Source: Limnephilus marmoratus
Taxonomy: Eukaryota; Arthropoda; Insecta; Trichoptera; Limnephilidae
Assembly: GCA_917880885.1 (NCBI GenBank)
Contig: OU862910.1
Span: 13,652,710 to 13,716,709 of the forward strand
Length of the DNA stretch: 64,000 bases
Direction: 5' to 3'
Both the position numbers and the translations under genes were made by a program. Numbering within the stretch: the stretch's first letter is position 1; every line of letters begins with the position of its first letter. Below the pieces are notes generated by a model. The model was not told the origin of the DNA. It was given only the letters and a program-made list of their open reading frames with translations, and made no database searches. Positions 10,568 to 20,974 of the stretch are shown here, piece by piece.

Positions 10568-11456
10568 TTCTTCTTCTTCTTGTGCCCTCTCCGTTCAACG
10601 GACGTTGGCTGTCATGTTGGCTAAGCGGACTTTGTTTACTGCGGCCCGGAAGCATATTTACAATCCCTACCGCGTTTCAGTCGCTTTAAATTTTCAATAT
10701 CAAAATTGAAATATTTAGAAATAAAATTATTAATTTCTAATATACACATTGGAAAGATTATTTTATCTAGATTTTAGAACAATTTTTGTTTTTGCAATGT
10801 GATCAAAAATAACTAATATAGAGGTTTATTTAAGCTGTAAATTATCGTTACCGCGACTGAATCGGTATAGGTTTTGTAAATACGCGGCCCGGAACAGCTC
10901 TACCGTAGACTGGCCAAACCACGGTCTCAGATTTTTTAGCCATGAGGTTCTCCTTCCTCCAGGGCCCCGACTTCCGGCAATCTTTCCCTGCATTATGAGA
11001 TGCAGGATCTTATACTTCTCTGGATGTCTCATCACATGTCCAAGATATTGAATTTTTCGGATTCTTATAGCTTTAATTACTTCCTTTTCTTTATTCATCT
11101 GAACCATTACATCTTCAGTTGTGACCCTGTCCATTCAGCTTATTTTAAGTATTCTTTTGTAAATTCACATCTCGAACGCCTCCAGTCGCCTAATTAGTTC
11201 TTCAGTAAACGTCCATGCTTCCGTTCAATAAAATAATATCGAAAACATGTAGCATCTGACCTTTCGCATCCGTAGTCCAAGGTTGAGATCATGACTGCAG
11301 AACATTTTTTTCATGCGGATAAAGGTTGCATGAGCTTGCTCAATGCGGCATTTGATTTCAACTGAAGGATCCCATCTATCATTTACATTGCAGCCCACGT
11401 ATACAATACTCTGTACCTTCTCCAGTTTTGTTCCAGCAATATAAAGTAGTAGTAGA
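10568..11456 (-). mobile_element. RTE-like LINE insertion with 11-bp TSD
   Basis: The block lies between exact copies of ATATAATATTC (10557-10567 and 11457-11467). The minus strand encodes the end of an RTE-like polymerase: the frame 10826-11134 has IRKIQYLGHVMRH, GKIAGSRGPGGRR, SWLKNLRPWFGQ and ELFRAA. Upstream, in the same direction, VYVGCNVN and IKCRIEQAHATF are readable through stops. The 3' end is a GAA-repeat tail. It is 5'-truncated, decayed, and interrupted by the MITE at 10652-10885. Confidence 0.8.
10643..10894. mobile_element. Mutator-like MITE with 9-bp TSD inside the LINE
   Basis: A 234-bp element (10652-10885) sits between two copies of GGCCCGGAA (10643-10651 and 10886-10894). 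Its ends are inverted repeats of about 33 bp: GCATATTTACAA...TTTCAGTCGC on the left, GCGTATTTACAA...ATTCAGTCGC on the right when reversed. The empty site is visible in the related LINE end at 26100-26113, which runs straight through as CTGCGGCCCTGAACAGC. A 9-bp duplication with long TIRs fits the Mutator/MULE superfamily. There is no coding frame. Confidence 0.75.
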
Positions 11457-11493
11457 ATATAATATTCACAAAAGTTTTATTATAGGTACCTAC

Positions 11494-11612
11494 TTTTATG
11501 TGAATACTGCACAGGAGTCCCATCTGCTAGCTTCTGGAGTCAGTGAGACTATGGCATCCCCAATTTGGGTATGATGTGTTATGCCTAAGGTAGTGGGAAG
11601 AGGAAAGAGATG
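11494..11612 (-). mobile_element. SINE A copy 2 (3' end fragment)
   Basis: The minus strand matches the 3' third of SINE A, with the TGCACAGGAGTCCCATCTGC region and the decayed CCCCAATTTGGG palindrome. Head and most of the body are missing. It is more diverged than copies 1 and 9. Confidence 0.7.
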
Positions 11613-11659
11613 AGGTATCATTGCTTTTTCAAGAAAAACATACATTATCGTACTTTAAG

Positions 11660-11835
11660 GGCCGGTTATTTCACAGAATTCGAACATTTCATCAAATTTA
11701 AAATTTTAAAAAAAATATGTGAAACAACTTGCCCAAAAAAATGATATAAAAACATAACTCCAGTAAAACTTTCACATTGAAAATTAGTTTTGAAATTTTA
11801 TGAATTATTCAAATTCTGTGAAACAACTGTGCCAT
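11660..11835. mobile_element. Foldback MITE (about 176 bp)
   Basis: The left end GGGCCGGTTATTTCACAGAA and the right end, reversed (ATGGCACAGTTGTTTCACAG), share TTTCACAGAATTYGAA and then ATTTCATMAAATTT. Most of the element can fold on itself. No coding frame is present. It resembles the interrupted element at 7008-7175. Confidence 0.6.
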
Positions 11836-11873
11836 AGTATTTTGCTTCAGGTTCAGTTGCATTCTTTTAGTTT

Positions 11874-12003
11874 ACAATTTGGAAGGCGGGCATGAGTACC
11901 GCCGCCCAGGGAACCGCCCCCTGCCGCAAGTCATCCCATTTGTTTGACTGGGTTTAGTGACTTGCAGGAGTGCTCAGGTTTACGGGGTGAGGTATGTCCA
12001 GGT
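11874..12003 (+). mobile_element. SINE B copy 4 (5' head only)
   Basis: The sequence AATTTGGAAGGCGGGCATGA, then ACCGCCGCCCAGGGAACC and GACTTGCAGGAGTGCTCAGG, matches the first 120-130 bp of SINE B copies at 15688 and 39362. The body and the hairpin tail are missing. Confidence 0.6.
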
Positions 12004-12100
12004 CTTGTCTTATCTATCTCTTTCTATAATATTATGTTTTTGAAAATATTATGGTAAGTATTAGTTACTTTTTCTTACCTTTCTTTTACCAATCGTACTT

Positions 12101-12821
12101 TTAAGAGCGTTTAACCAGCCAGCGGACGAAAATCAACATTTCGTCGAAAGTTGTTCTTACGATCGTGCAGGGCGGTTACAATGAGAAAGATTAATTATTC
12201 TCCGTACCAGCTTTTTAAAATTTTAACTCAATATCGAATTTATTTCAATTCAAATTAGCTTTAATTTATACCTTCATCCAAAAATGCTGAAAAGCGTGAT
12301 GATAAAACTATTAAAATAATGTACTTTCTGTAGTTATTTTTTGATTATAAGTATTTATCATTTTTCAATAATGTCTAAATTTAATAAGAATGTTAAAAAA
12401 ATCTGAAATATATTAGTTTGTAAGTGCGCAAATAAATACACAAATGGACCAATTTTCGTCAAGAAACACATGTACGTACATATTTTTTAATGATTTTATT
12501 GAAACTAAAATTAAAATTCTAAAACATGCGTTTGTTAGATAATGTATTGATTTATTTTACTGCATGATTATATTATTTGAAATGGGTGTGGTATAATACA
12601 AAATCTTTTTTGAAAATTTAACAAATCTGCCAACGACCTTTGGAATAACCTTATTACACTAAAAATTAAAAAAAATTCTCAAAATTTATTACATGCGAAT
12701 GCAAGATAAAAGATAAATCTTTCGAAATCCATTTATAATTTTTTGTGGAAAAGAGTCAAAATGTCTAAAATCTGATTTGAAAATGACATATTTCTGGTTT
12801 TCTCTGGTAATGCCCTCTTAA
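12101..12821. mobile_element. Element X copy 1, TTAA-flanked MITE, uninterrupted
   Basis: The 713-bp element (12105-12817) lies between TTAA duplications (12101-12104 and 12818-12821). Its ends, GAGCGTTTAACCAG and CTGGTAATGCCCTC, are inverted with 10 of 14 positions matching. A TTAA target is typical of piggyBac, but the ends do not start with CCY, so I only call it TTAA-inserting. It is AT-rich with no coding frame. Copies at 42096-45585 and 48987-51138 are closely similar once their nested LINEs are ignored, and this copy shows both empty sites. Confidence 0.8.
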
Positions 12822-13610
12822 CGAAACTTTTATTGGGAGTAAAAAACATAGGTACTTAAAAAAACTTTTCATGTCTATGTCTAGACTTGAAGATAATTTT
12901 AAATATCTATTGCTCTTAAAAACTTATGTTCAATTTCGAGACGTTATCATTCATGAATTCAAATTTGTTATTTTAGGATCCGTTTCATTTTTGTAAGAAG
13001 CACATTTTAAAAATAGTAAGGCGTTGTTAAAAATCAAAACTCGGCAATAATACCGTAATGGTTAGAAAATATCTTCTTTTACGACCAAAAATATTCTCTT
13101 TATTTTATTACACTTTACTTAAGACGACCACTAAGAGTTATTAAAAGCCATTCATGTTTGGTAGTAAAAAACACCTTGCCGTTTTTACGAGTTAAAGTAT
13201 CGGCTTTCTCATTGCACCAAAACTCTGGGAAAACTAATAAAAGCTCGTTTCAGTGCATAAAATAAACTTGCTTTGACGGGAACTTATAATTTATGATAAA
13301 CTTATGCGAAAAGCTCAATTTGTGTGGGCATGCTTACCGTCTAGAGTCTTGTGGGGAAAAATTAACCCTGTCGTCAGATAATTTCTTGGAGTTTGTTTAT
13401 TAGGGCGTTGCTTAAGCATTCACAATTTTTTTTGTTAACTTCTACTTACCACGACTTATTGTTTACACCATATTGATAAAAAAAATGGTGTACGTAATAT
13501 TAAACTTTTTATAAGAAAAACTCTTTTTTATAACTTTTAAAGGTTTTTCCCATCAACGTAATATAACATTGAAGAAGACCATAACAATCTTAAGAGCACA
13601 TACGTCAAGT
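12822..13610. other. Unassigned stretch
   Basis: AT-rich sequence with no frame, tail or repeat that I recognise. Confidence 0.5.
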
Positions 13611-13758
13611 AGGTATGCTGTCCTTGTTCTACCGGTATTACAGTGGAAGATGCTCCGAGGAATTAGCGTCATTGATCCCTTCGACACCGGTGCATAGTCG
13701 GGAAACACGCCAAACGCGCGCCCAACATACGTACACGGTTGACATTTGTCACATGAGA
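13611..13758 (+). pseudogene. Jockey/CR1-like LINE, small C-terminal fragment
   Basis: Plus-strand translation gives LSLFYRYYSGRCSEELASLI, then VHSRETRQTRAQ and YTVDICHMR, matching the C-terminal region of the LINE at 42493-45262. Both ends are truncated and no tail is present. Confidence 0.8.
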
Positions 13759-13863
13759 AAAGATGAAAGAGAACATGAGACAGAAAGAGATAATGGTCGC
13801 AACTGAAACTCGAACCATTCGTCTAACCGGGACGTGCGCGTTTGCCAATTCCGCCATTGCCAC
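13759..13863 (-). mobile_element. SINE D copy 1 (tRNA-derived)
   Basis: The minus-strand head has an A box TGGCGGAATTGG and a B box GGTTCGAGTTTC, in a layout reminiscent of tRNA-Leu. It is followed by GCGACCATTATCTCTTTCTG and a T-rich body. With the plus-strand copy at 13935-14055 it forms an inverted pair. Confidence 0.65.
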
Positions 13864-13934
13864 CTTCTGTCAAACCGCCATATTAGTCAATCTCATATTT
13901 AAAAAATTTAGAATTAAGAATATTATCTCCAACT

Positions 13935-14055
13935 AATTTAAACAAACAGTTAGATGAGAGTTTCTGGGTTCGAGTCCCAGTTGCGACATTATCTTTTTCT
14001 GTTTTTCTGTGTGTCTTGTTCTCTTTCATATTTTCGTTTAGATTATTATTGTTAT
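13935..14055 (+). mobile_element. SINE D copy 2
   Basis: A B box (GGGTTCGAGTCCC) is followed by TTGCGACATTATCTTTTTCT and GTGTGTCTTGTTCTCTTTCA, matching copy 1 in the opposite direction. The A-box half is not recognisable. Confidence 0.6.
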
Positions 14056-14535
14056 TTGTTATCTTCTTCTTCAATGATAAGTAATATGTAATTTTACCAG
14101 GAGTGTAATTTATGAGTTCTACTTTATTTTTTCCTATGCAAAACTCAGGTCGATGGGGGTTTTGAACCCCCTGTACCCCCTCTTATATATGTCCTTTCAC
14201 CTTATTATCTCGACAGTGTAGTCGGTTTCTTTGATAAAGTTCACCAGGGTTAACATCCATATCAGGTGTATAGCCATGTCTCCTGGTCCATCAATATGGA
14301 ACACTGTACTCATAAATTAATCAATATTCTATAACTTTCCGTTGGCGATTTAGTCTGCATAGAATATCTCGTGAGGTGACAGTGTCCTTCACAAAAGCTT
14401 TATTCAATTGAAATAATGTAGGTAGATTTCGTAGAAATGGGTTGCATTTATGTACTTCCAATAAATCAATATCAATCTTTGAAAAAATTCAAGATAACTG
14501 CCATGGAATCCGTGGTCCAGGGGTATGAGGTATGT
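14056..14535. other. Unassigned stretch
   Basis: No gene or element was recognised. A short near-palindrome, GGGGGTTTTGAACCCCC-like, lies near 14155-14172. Confidence 0.45.
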
Positions 14536-14992
14536 ATTTTGGGTATGGGTACCACCATTTATTAGATAACCAACGCTACTGCCATAGGTCACCCCAATTG
14601 GTTTGATACGTTTGGTGACTTAGCAGGGGTGCCCGGGTTCATGGGATGGGGTTTGTCCGGGTCTTGGCGGCGGATGTGTCTGCCCATCAGCTGCATAGCA
14701 GGCTGGATCGAGAGAGAATTGTTGAGGTATTCCCTTTGAATTCTCCAACCGTACTCCCTCGGAACATCGCCTTGCACCGCAGTGGGAGGGATGGATTCAT
14801 GCGTCACTCCTGGACACTCTGACCCCCAGATTCCTACCCACTCCTAATACCCTTTTTCTTCCCTGAACTTCCTCTCCTTTCTTTCCTAAATATACCCTCC
14901 ACACAGCATCAAAGATGACATAAGCCCTGATGAGAATTATTTTCCCCAGGGCCTCCTGTGTAGAACTAATGTAAAAAAATAAAATAAAAAAA
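14536..14992 (+). mobile_element. SINE B copy 5 (near full length)
   Basis: The head begins GGGTATGGGTACCACC and includes AGCAGGGGTGCCCGGGTTCA. The body includes CGCCTTGCACCGCAGTGGGA. The 3' tail (14890-14970) carries ACACAGCATC, a decayed hairpin (GCCCTGATGAGAATTATTTT / CCCCAGGGCC) and an A-rich end. No pol III promoter was recognised in the head. Confidence 0.8.
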
Positions 14993-15285
14993 GACTTTCG
15001 ACTGGCAATCCGAAAGTCGCTAGTTCAAATCCCGACGTGCGCAAGTAAATAAGGCACGCAACTCTCAGTACCCTGTTGAAAGAACAACATTCAGAAATGA
15101 AACGTTAGTTGAAATGGTTTTAGCTGTGTTGGTGACTAGCTGAATTGCCTTCCGCTTCCTCATCTTCTTCCCCTTCTATTTACCTTCAGCTTCACAACAT
15201 ACCCCAATTGGGGATGCCATAATCTCACTGGCTTTAGTAGATGGGGAGTAGTCAGAATTCTCATGCTTTATTCACAATGTGAATA
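14993..15285 (+). mobile_element. SINE A copy 3 (diverged)
   Basis: A tRNA-like head with B box AGTTCAAATCCC and then GTGCGCAAGTAAATAAGG starts the element. It runs to CCCCAATTGGGGATGCCATA and TTCTCATGCTTTATTCAC at the 3' end. Several internal deletions separate it from copies 1 and 9. It starts directly after the A-rich end of SINE B copy 5. Confidence 0.75.
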
Positions 15286-15687
15286 TACATAGTGTTAAGG
15301 TAAAAAACTAAATAAAATTTAGTTTTCCTTTGTTTTTGATATTTTTTTAACACAGTTACTTCATTGCACAGTTCAGTGATCACGAGTCCTCAAATGAAAA
15401 AAAACTGGGGGGTTCATCCGCGAAATAAAAAAAAAATTTATCGTTTGATCTGAATGAATAATTGTCAAATGACTTTATTCATTTATCTCCAGTCTCAACA
15501 CATCCTACGTAAGATAAATCTCCTTTCAAAATAATACCTAATAATTATTACTCCTTAAAAAGAAACTGCATCAAACAAGCATTTTTCCTTTTTTAAGGCT
15601 TTGCACTCTATGTGAATATTTTGAAAATAAAAATAATCATGAAAGAATCGTGTTTGGTAACTACTCCGTCATATGTCATGTTATAAT
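15286..15687. other. Unassigned stretch
   Basis: AT-rich sequence without recognisable features. Confidence 0.5.
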
Positions 15688-16002
15688 TTGGGAGGCGGAA
15701 AAGGGTACCGCCGCCCCCGGAACCTTTATTGGATGACCAACACCTCTGCCAAGTGGTTAGCTACGTTTGGTTATTTAACAGGGGTGCCCGGGTTCATGAG
15801 GTTTGTCTAAGTCTTGGAGGTGGATGACCAGGACACACAGAACCCCAGATTCCTACCCACTCCTTAAACTCTTTTCCTTCCCAGAACTCTCCACTCCCAC
15901 CTTTCCTTAAAAAAAAACCCTCCACACAGCATCCCCAAAGATGACATAGGCCCTGAGGGAAATTATTTCCTCAGGGCCTCCTGTGTGGAGATCATGAAAA
16001 AA
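15688..16002 (+). mobile_element. SINE B copy 6 (internal deletion)
   Basis: The head GGGAGGCGGAAAAGGGTACC and the AGGGGTGCCCGGGTTCATGA segment are followed, after loss of much of the body, by AACCCCAGATTCCTACCCAC. The intact LINE-type tail is at 15911-16002, with outer stem CTCCACACAG / CTGTGTGGAG and inner stem GGCCCTGAGG / CCTCAGGGCC before a short A-run. Confidence 0.8.
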
Positions 16003-16004
16003 AA

Positions 16005-16257
16005 AATACTAAGGTTGTTTGGACGATTTCGTTTTTCTGTTTAAAAACCATAACTATTGACTTGGTGGTATTATACAAGAGGTTATGGTTTTTTGCAAAG
16101 TCTTCACAAAATTTGAGTAATTTCTCTAATGCGCTTAGTGATGGTGCAAGAAGAACCATGTCATCTGCGTAATTAATGTTATTTACACACTCTCCATTTA
16201 AATGGCAAACTATTTTCGTGGCATTAAGTCTTTGAATAAGCTCATCGGTGTATAGAT
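16005..16257 (-). pseudogene. LINE reverse transcriptase fragment (motif C)
   Basis: Minus-strand translation reads LYTDELIQRLNATKIVC, then INYADDMVLLAPSLSALEKL and KNHNLLYNTTKS. YADD is the catalytic box of RT, and the following helix is typical of CR1/L2-like LINEs. The fragment is only about 85 codons, wedged between the end of a SINE B and the start of an unrelated LINE tail. The first residues of the 109-residue frame come from that next element. Confidence 0.75.
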
Positions 16258-16512
16258 TTGTACACGGTTGACATTTGTCACATAAGAACGGGTCGTTTCT
16301 TCGACTCGTTCTTGTGTTCAAGAGCTCGGCTGGGGAATGATTTGCCGACCTCTGCTTTTCCTCCTTCCTACAACATGGGTCTCTTCAAGACCAATGTTCA
16401 TTTCTTCCTCTCCTCAAAAAAACCCATTACACAGCATTCCAGATGACATAGGCCCTGAGGGAAATTATTTTCCTCAGGGCCTTCTGCGTGGAGTTAATGT
16501 AAAAAAAAAATG
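16258..16512 (+). pseudogene. Jockey/CR1-like LINE, 3' end with tail
   Basis: The plus strand encodes the last part of the polymerase (YTVDICHIRTG, then NDLPTSAFPPSYNMGLFKTN) through a frame change. The 3' UTR and tail follow: GGCCCTGAGGGAAATTATTT, TCCTCAGGGCC, and a poly(A) at about 16501. It is a short 5'-truncated insertion of the family at 42493-45262. Confidence 0.8.
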
Positions 16513-16609
16513 AAGTAATACATAATAATTGTGCTAACCATCCTCTTTCCTATCCCCTTTACTTCCCTATTTAAACATTTCCCAACGAGGCTCAACATGA
16601 GCCACGTTC

Positions 16610-16905
16610 TCCAAATAGTAGTAAATTAGCTGAAGTCCCCGGCGATGCCCGGGCTTAAAGCAGAGTTTTCGAAATCAAATGTAGATAGTGACTTTCCTTT
16701 GCATACAAATCAAAACACACCGCCCGCTTGCCATTCTCCTTTATATATTATATATTTCAACCAAATTTACCCAAAATCTTGACAAATTATATACCTAAAC
16801 CTTCCTCATGAATCACTCTATTTATTGGTGAAAACCACATGAAAATACGTTCAGTAGTTTTTTAGTTTATCGCGAGCGGACTTTAATTTATAATATATAG
16901 AGATT
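16610..16905 (+). repeat. Repeat Y copy
   Basis: The block begins AGCTGAAGTCCCCGGCGATG, continues through AAACCTTCCTCATGAATCAC and GGTGAAAACCACATGAAAAT, and ends TTTATAATATATAGAGAT. It has the same order of blocks as 4842-5376. There is no coding frame. Confidence 0.6.
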
Positions 16906-17117
16906 GTGTTATCCGTAAAATGTGATGAACAATATTATGTAAGTACCTACGCTAGTACTGTGAAGTGAAAAATCTGGGTATAGTAGGATTTGTGAAACTG
17001 AAAGAAGAAAATATATACCTATATGCCTCGAGGATCACCTTCCAAAAGATGATCAAAAATTTACCTTTCAGATGAACACTTTTAGTACTTAAAAAATCAA
17101 GATATCTGTCAAAAGAT

Positions 17118-17819
17118 TGTTACGTTACGGAATTGTTTCCCGTGCGAGCTAATAGCGAATTGACCCCTTGCACAGGCCCTCCGCCCCCTCTCCCCGCACC
17201 GCGCGGCGCCCGTGCCAAGCGCCGAGCGGCTCCCCGCTTCCATTCCTTCGCCGGCCTTCGGCAGAATAACTGTGTTCCCCGTGATTCGCGCTAGGCGCTC
17301 TCCGTAAACGCTCACGATGTTTTACTTTAATTGTGTATTGTGCTTAAAGAGGTTTACGCCTACCCAGAATCCTGTCTGCCGACCGGCTGTCTCCTGCTTG
17401 TGAGTACCAATGAACCTTGCTACCCCTCTGTGTGCTAAGAACTGACATTTAAATTCACTAAACACGTGTAGAGAGAGAGTTGAGAGAAGCTCCCCCCGTT
17501 ATGATAGAATTAATTAGAGATAGCCAAATACTCATGTGTGTAGTGCCGATGCTGGCCTTTTGTAGAACCCTGTTCACCTTTAATTGAATAAAACCCTTTT
17601 TCGTGCATAACAACTGTGTTCTGATTGAGGAAGGAGACCTGGAGATTTTGAGGAAAGGAAGGGGAGTAGGAATTAACAAGCGAACCACAGACACTCGCCC
17701 TGGGTTTAAGAGGGACCTTGCTCGCGCCGGCTGTGCAGAGCTAGCCGCCGGCTTGTTTATTGCATGTCCTTTCCAGGTTTTGGGTTTAGCGTTGGCCGCA
17801 AGTAGCGCCAATGCTAGCA
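17118..17819 (+). mobile_element. Long terminal repeat of a gypsy-type element
   Basis: This 702-bp block starts TGTTACGTTACGG and ends GCTAGCA. It is clearly homologous, end to end, to the solo LTR at 62422-63110, which ends TAACA, so TGTTA...TAACA is the likely ancestral border. A polyadenylation signal AATAAAA lies near 17587. The flanks (AGAT left, CTGT right) are not a duplication. This may be the 5' LTR of a broken element, possibly the gypsy gag-pol that begins 1.7 kb downstream, or a rearranged solo LTR. No matching LTR follows pol. Confidence 0.75.
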
Positions 17820-18754
17820 CTGTCGCCCGATGTGTGGCATTTTTTTTTCCTCCCTCTTCACGGTCCCACAGTCTCGTTCTTCAATCAGCAATTGTTTAAA
17901 CTTTATAATGTATAATGTTTTGTCTTGTTACTCCCAATTTGTCTAGCATTTCCATCAAGAACCCCGGCGCGATTGTAACTTCGAATTGCAATTTAAATTA
18001 TCACGGGCACGATTCCTTCATTTTCGAGTCGTCACTCGACAAAACATTATCACCGGTATTCCTACGTAAAGTGCTCAACCAAGAAAGTTGCCGTCGTGAA
18101 TAATATAGTGTTTACAAGTGTCGACCGACTAAATTTGCTAGTTTCAAATACAAGATTAATAGTGGAAATGTACACAAATATTTAAAACAAAGTTATTCAA
18201 CAATTAAAATCCTGTATATGATAAACCAATTACCCGCTTCGTTTCCCGAAAGTTAATTAACCAGTTTTTATTAATAAACTTATTCCGCAGAGTGCTGGTC
18301 TGTATTTGATATCGACATATTCTGCGAATAGGGGACTATTTCGCAAAATACTGGCCTGTATATATAACGGCATATTTTGCAGCTTAAGGGAAACAAGTGG
18401 ATTAAATTCTTTCTACCTTTTGACAATTGAGCATTTTTCTAATTTTGCCGCCTGTTTCATCATTTAGCTTTTTTTTCTTTCGTAAGAAACAGACGACATA
18501 ATTTGAAAGACGTTCGGTTCGCGTTGACGTCGATTCCTCGAGTCAGGCATTACATTACGTATGCACATTTCTGCATATAACTTGTTATGACAAAAGGAAG
18601 TCGGCGGATAAATACCAATAATTGGTGATGCTCAAATCAGGCTAGTCTAGCCACGTAAATAAAAAAACTATTCCCCAAGACATTGTTGAATTTTCAAACA
18701 AATACTTCCACGAAAACTTGTATAAAAGAAAAAATATTTCTTTCCTTCTCTGAA
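17820..18754. other. Unassigned stretch after the LTR
   Basis: If the upstream LTR belongs to the gypsy element this would be its untranslated leader, but no tRNA primer-binding site is recognisable directly after the LTR. No coding frame of note was found. Confidence 0.4.
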
Positions 18755-19330
18755 GAACCCCCCTTTGGAAAGGAAATGGAAATATTCTAAAAACATGTTC
18801 GTTTAAGGCGAACCTCGTTTCCGTTTTTTATTTCCGGACTTTTGCAAATTTGCAAACCTTTTTCAAAAACATCGGAATAAATTCTAAAAACGTGTTCCAT
18901 TAAGGTGAATCCCGGCTCGTGAAATTTTCATATCCGGACTTTGAAAATTTTCAACAAATTTCCAGAAACTGGATTTTTTCACAAAATCACGTTTTTTAAG
19001 GGAAACCGCTGCCCAAATTTTTCTCGTTTTTGGACTTTGAAAATTTTCAACAAATTTTCAAAACATCTGGATTTTTTCTCAAAATCACGTTTTTTGAGGG
19101 GAACCTCTGCGCAAATTTTTCTCGTTTTTGGACTTTGAAAAATTTTCAACAAATTTTCAAAACATCTGGATTTTTTCTCAAAATCACGTTTTTCGAGGGG
19201 AACCTCTGCGCAAATTTTTCTCGTTTTTGGACTTTGAAAAATTTTCAACAAATTTTCAAAACATCTGGATTTTTTTCTCAAAATCACGTTTTTTGAGGGG
19301 AACCCCTGCCCAAATTTTCAAATAAACCAA
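18755..19330. repeat. Tandem array, about 98-bp period, 5-6 units
   Basis: The word GGACTTT recurs at 18836, 18936, 19032, 19130 and 19229, giving spacings of 96-100 bp. Each unit also has TTTTCAACAAATTT, AAAACATCTGGATTTTTT and AAATCACGTTTTT. The last three units are nearly identical and the first two are diverged. Several repetitive open frames on both strands arise from the array and are not genes. It ends 150 bp before the gag start, so it could be a gypsy leader repeat. Confidence 0.85.
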
Positions 19331-19482
19331 ACACTTATAAAAAACTACGCGTTGTTTTTTTTTTCAAAACTTTTTATAAAAATACGTCCCCAGTGGTCAA
19401 TCTCTGCCCAATTTCTTTCCAATTGCGAGTCTAGTTCTCACTTTTTCCAACATAAGGTCACTCTGATACGATCTTATACACC

Positions 19483-19840
19483 ATGGAAGTTCCTCAAGTT
19501 ACGCTGGGTATAATCCCGCACGTCTTTACTTCAAGAAAGGAAGAATTACTACAGGCCCTGAGAAATAGAAAGATTTCTCCTCGGAATAAATCCAAAAAAT
19601 GCCTTACTCTATATGCTTCTTTCTACAACAAAAAATACATCAGGAGGTTGCAATTTCAACCGGAAGTCACCTCGGAAATCATCACTACCCCCCTCACAGT
19701 CTCCGAAGCAAAACCCTTGGTGGTGCAAGCCCAGGAACCAACAAAAATATACGATCTGACAACCTGGAAAACGAAATACAACGGACTCACGTATGTGGAG
19801 GATTTCATCAACAGAATAGAAGAAACGATAATAGATGACG
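19483..19840 (+). pseudogene. Ty3/gypsy gag, 5' part (interrupted)
   Basis: The frame opens with ATG at 19483 in the context CACCATGG, close to a good eukaryotic start. It runs about 119 codons to a run of acidic residues (ETIIDDD), where SINE A copy 4 begins. The product would be the N-terminal part of the capsid polyprotein that coats retrotransposon RNA. The segment WKTKYNGLTYVEDFINRIEE looks like the start of a gag capsid domain. The SINE shifts the downstream half into another frame, so gag is broken here. Confidence 0.75.

Positions 19841-20946
<1,106 letters not shown>

Positions 20947-20974
<28 letters not shown>

Noticed and set aside
18941..19325. Several open frames of 65-102 residues on both strands with repetitive protein sequence
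   Set aside because: They are read from the 98-bp tandem array, whose near-multiple-of-three units keep several frames open by chance.
18755..19330. CRISPR-like repeat array
   Set aside because: Units are contiguous with no unique spacers, the period is about 98 bp, and the context is an animal-type genome.
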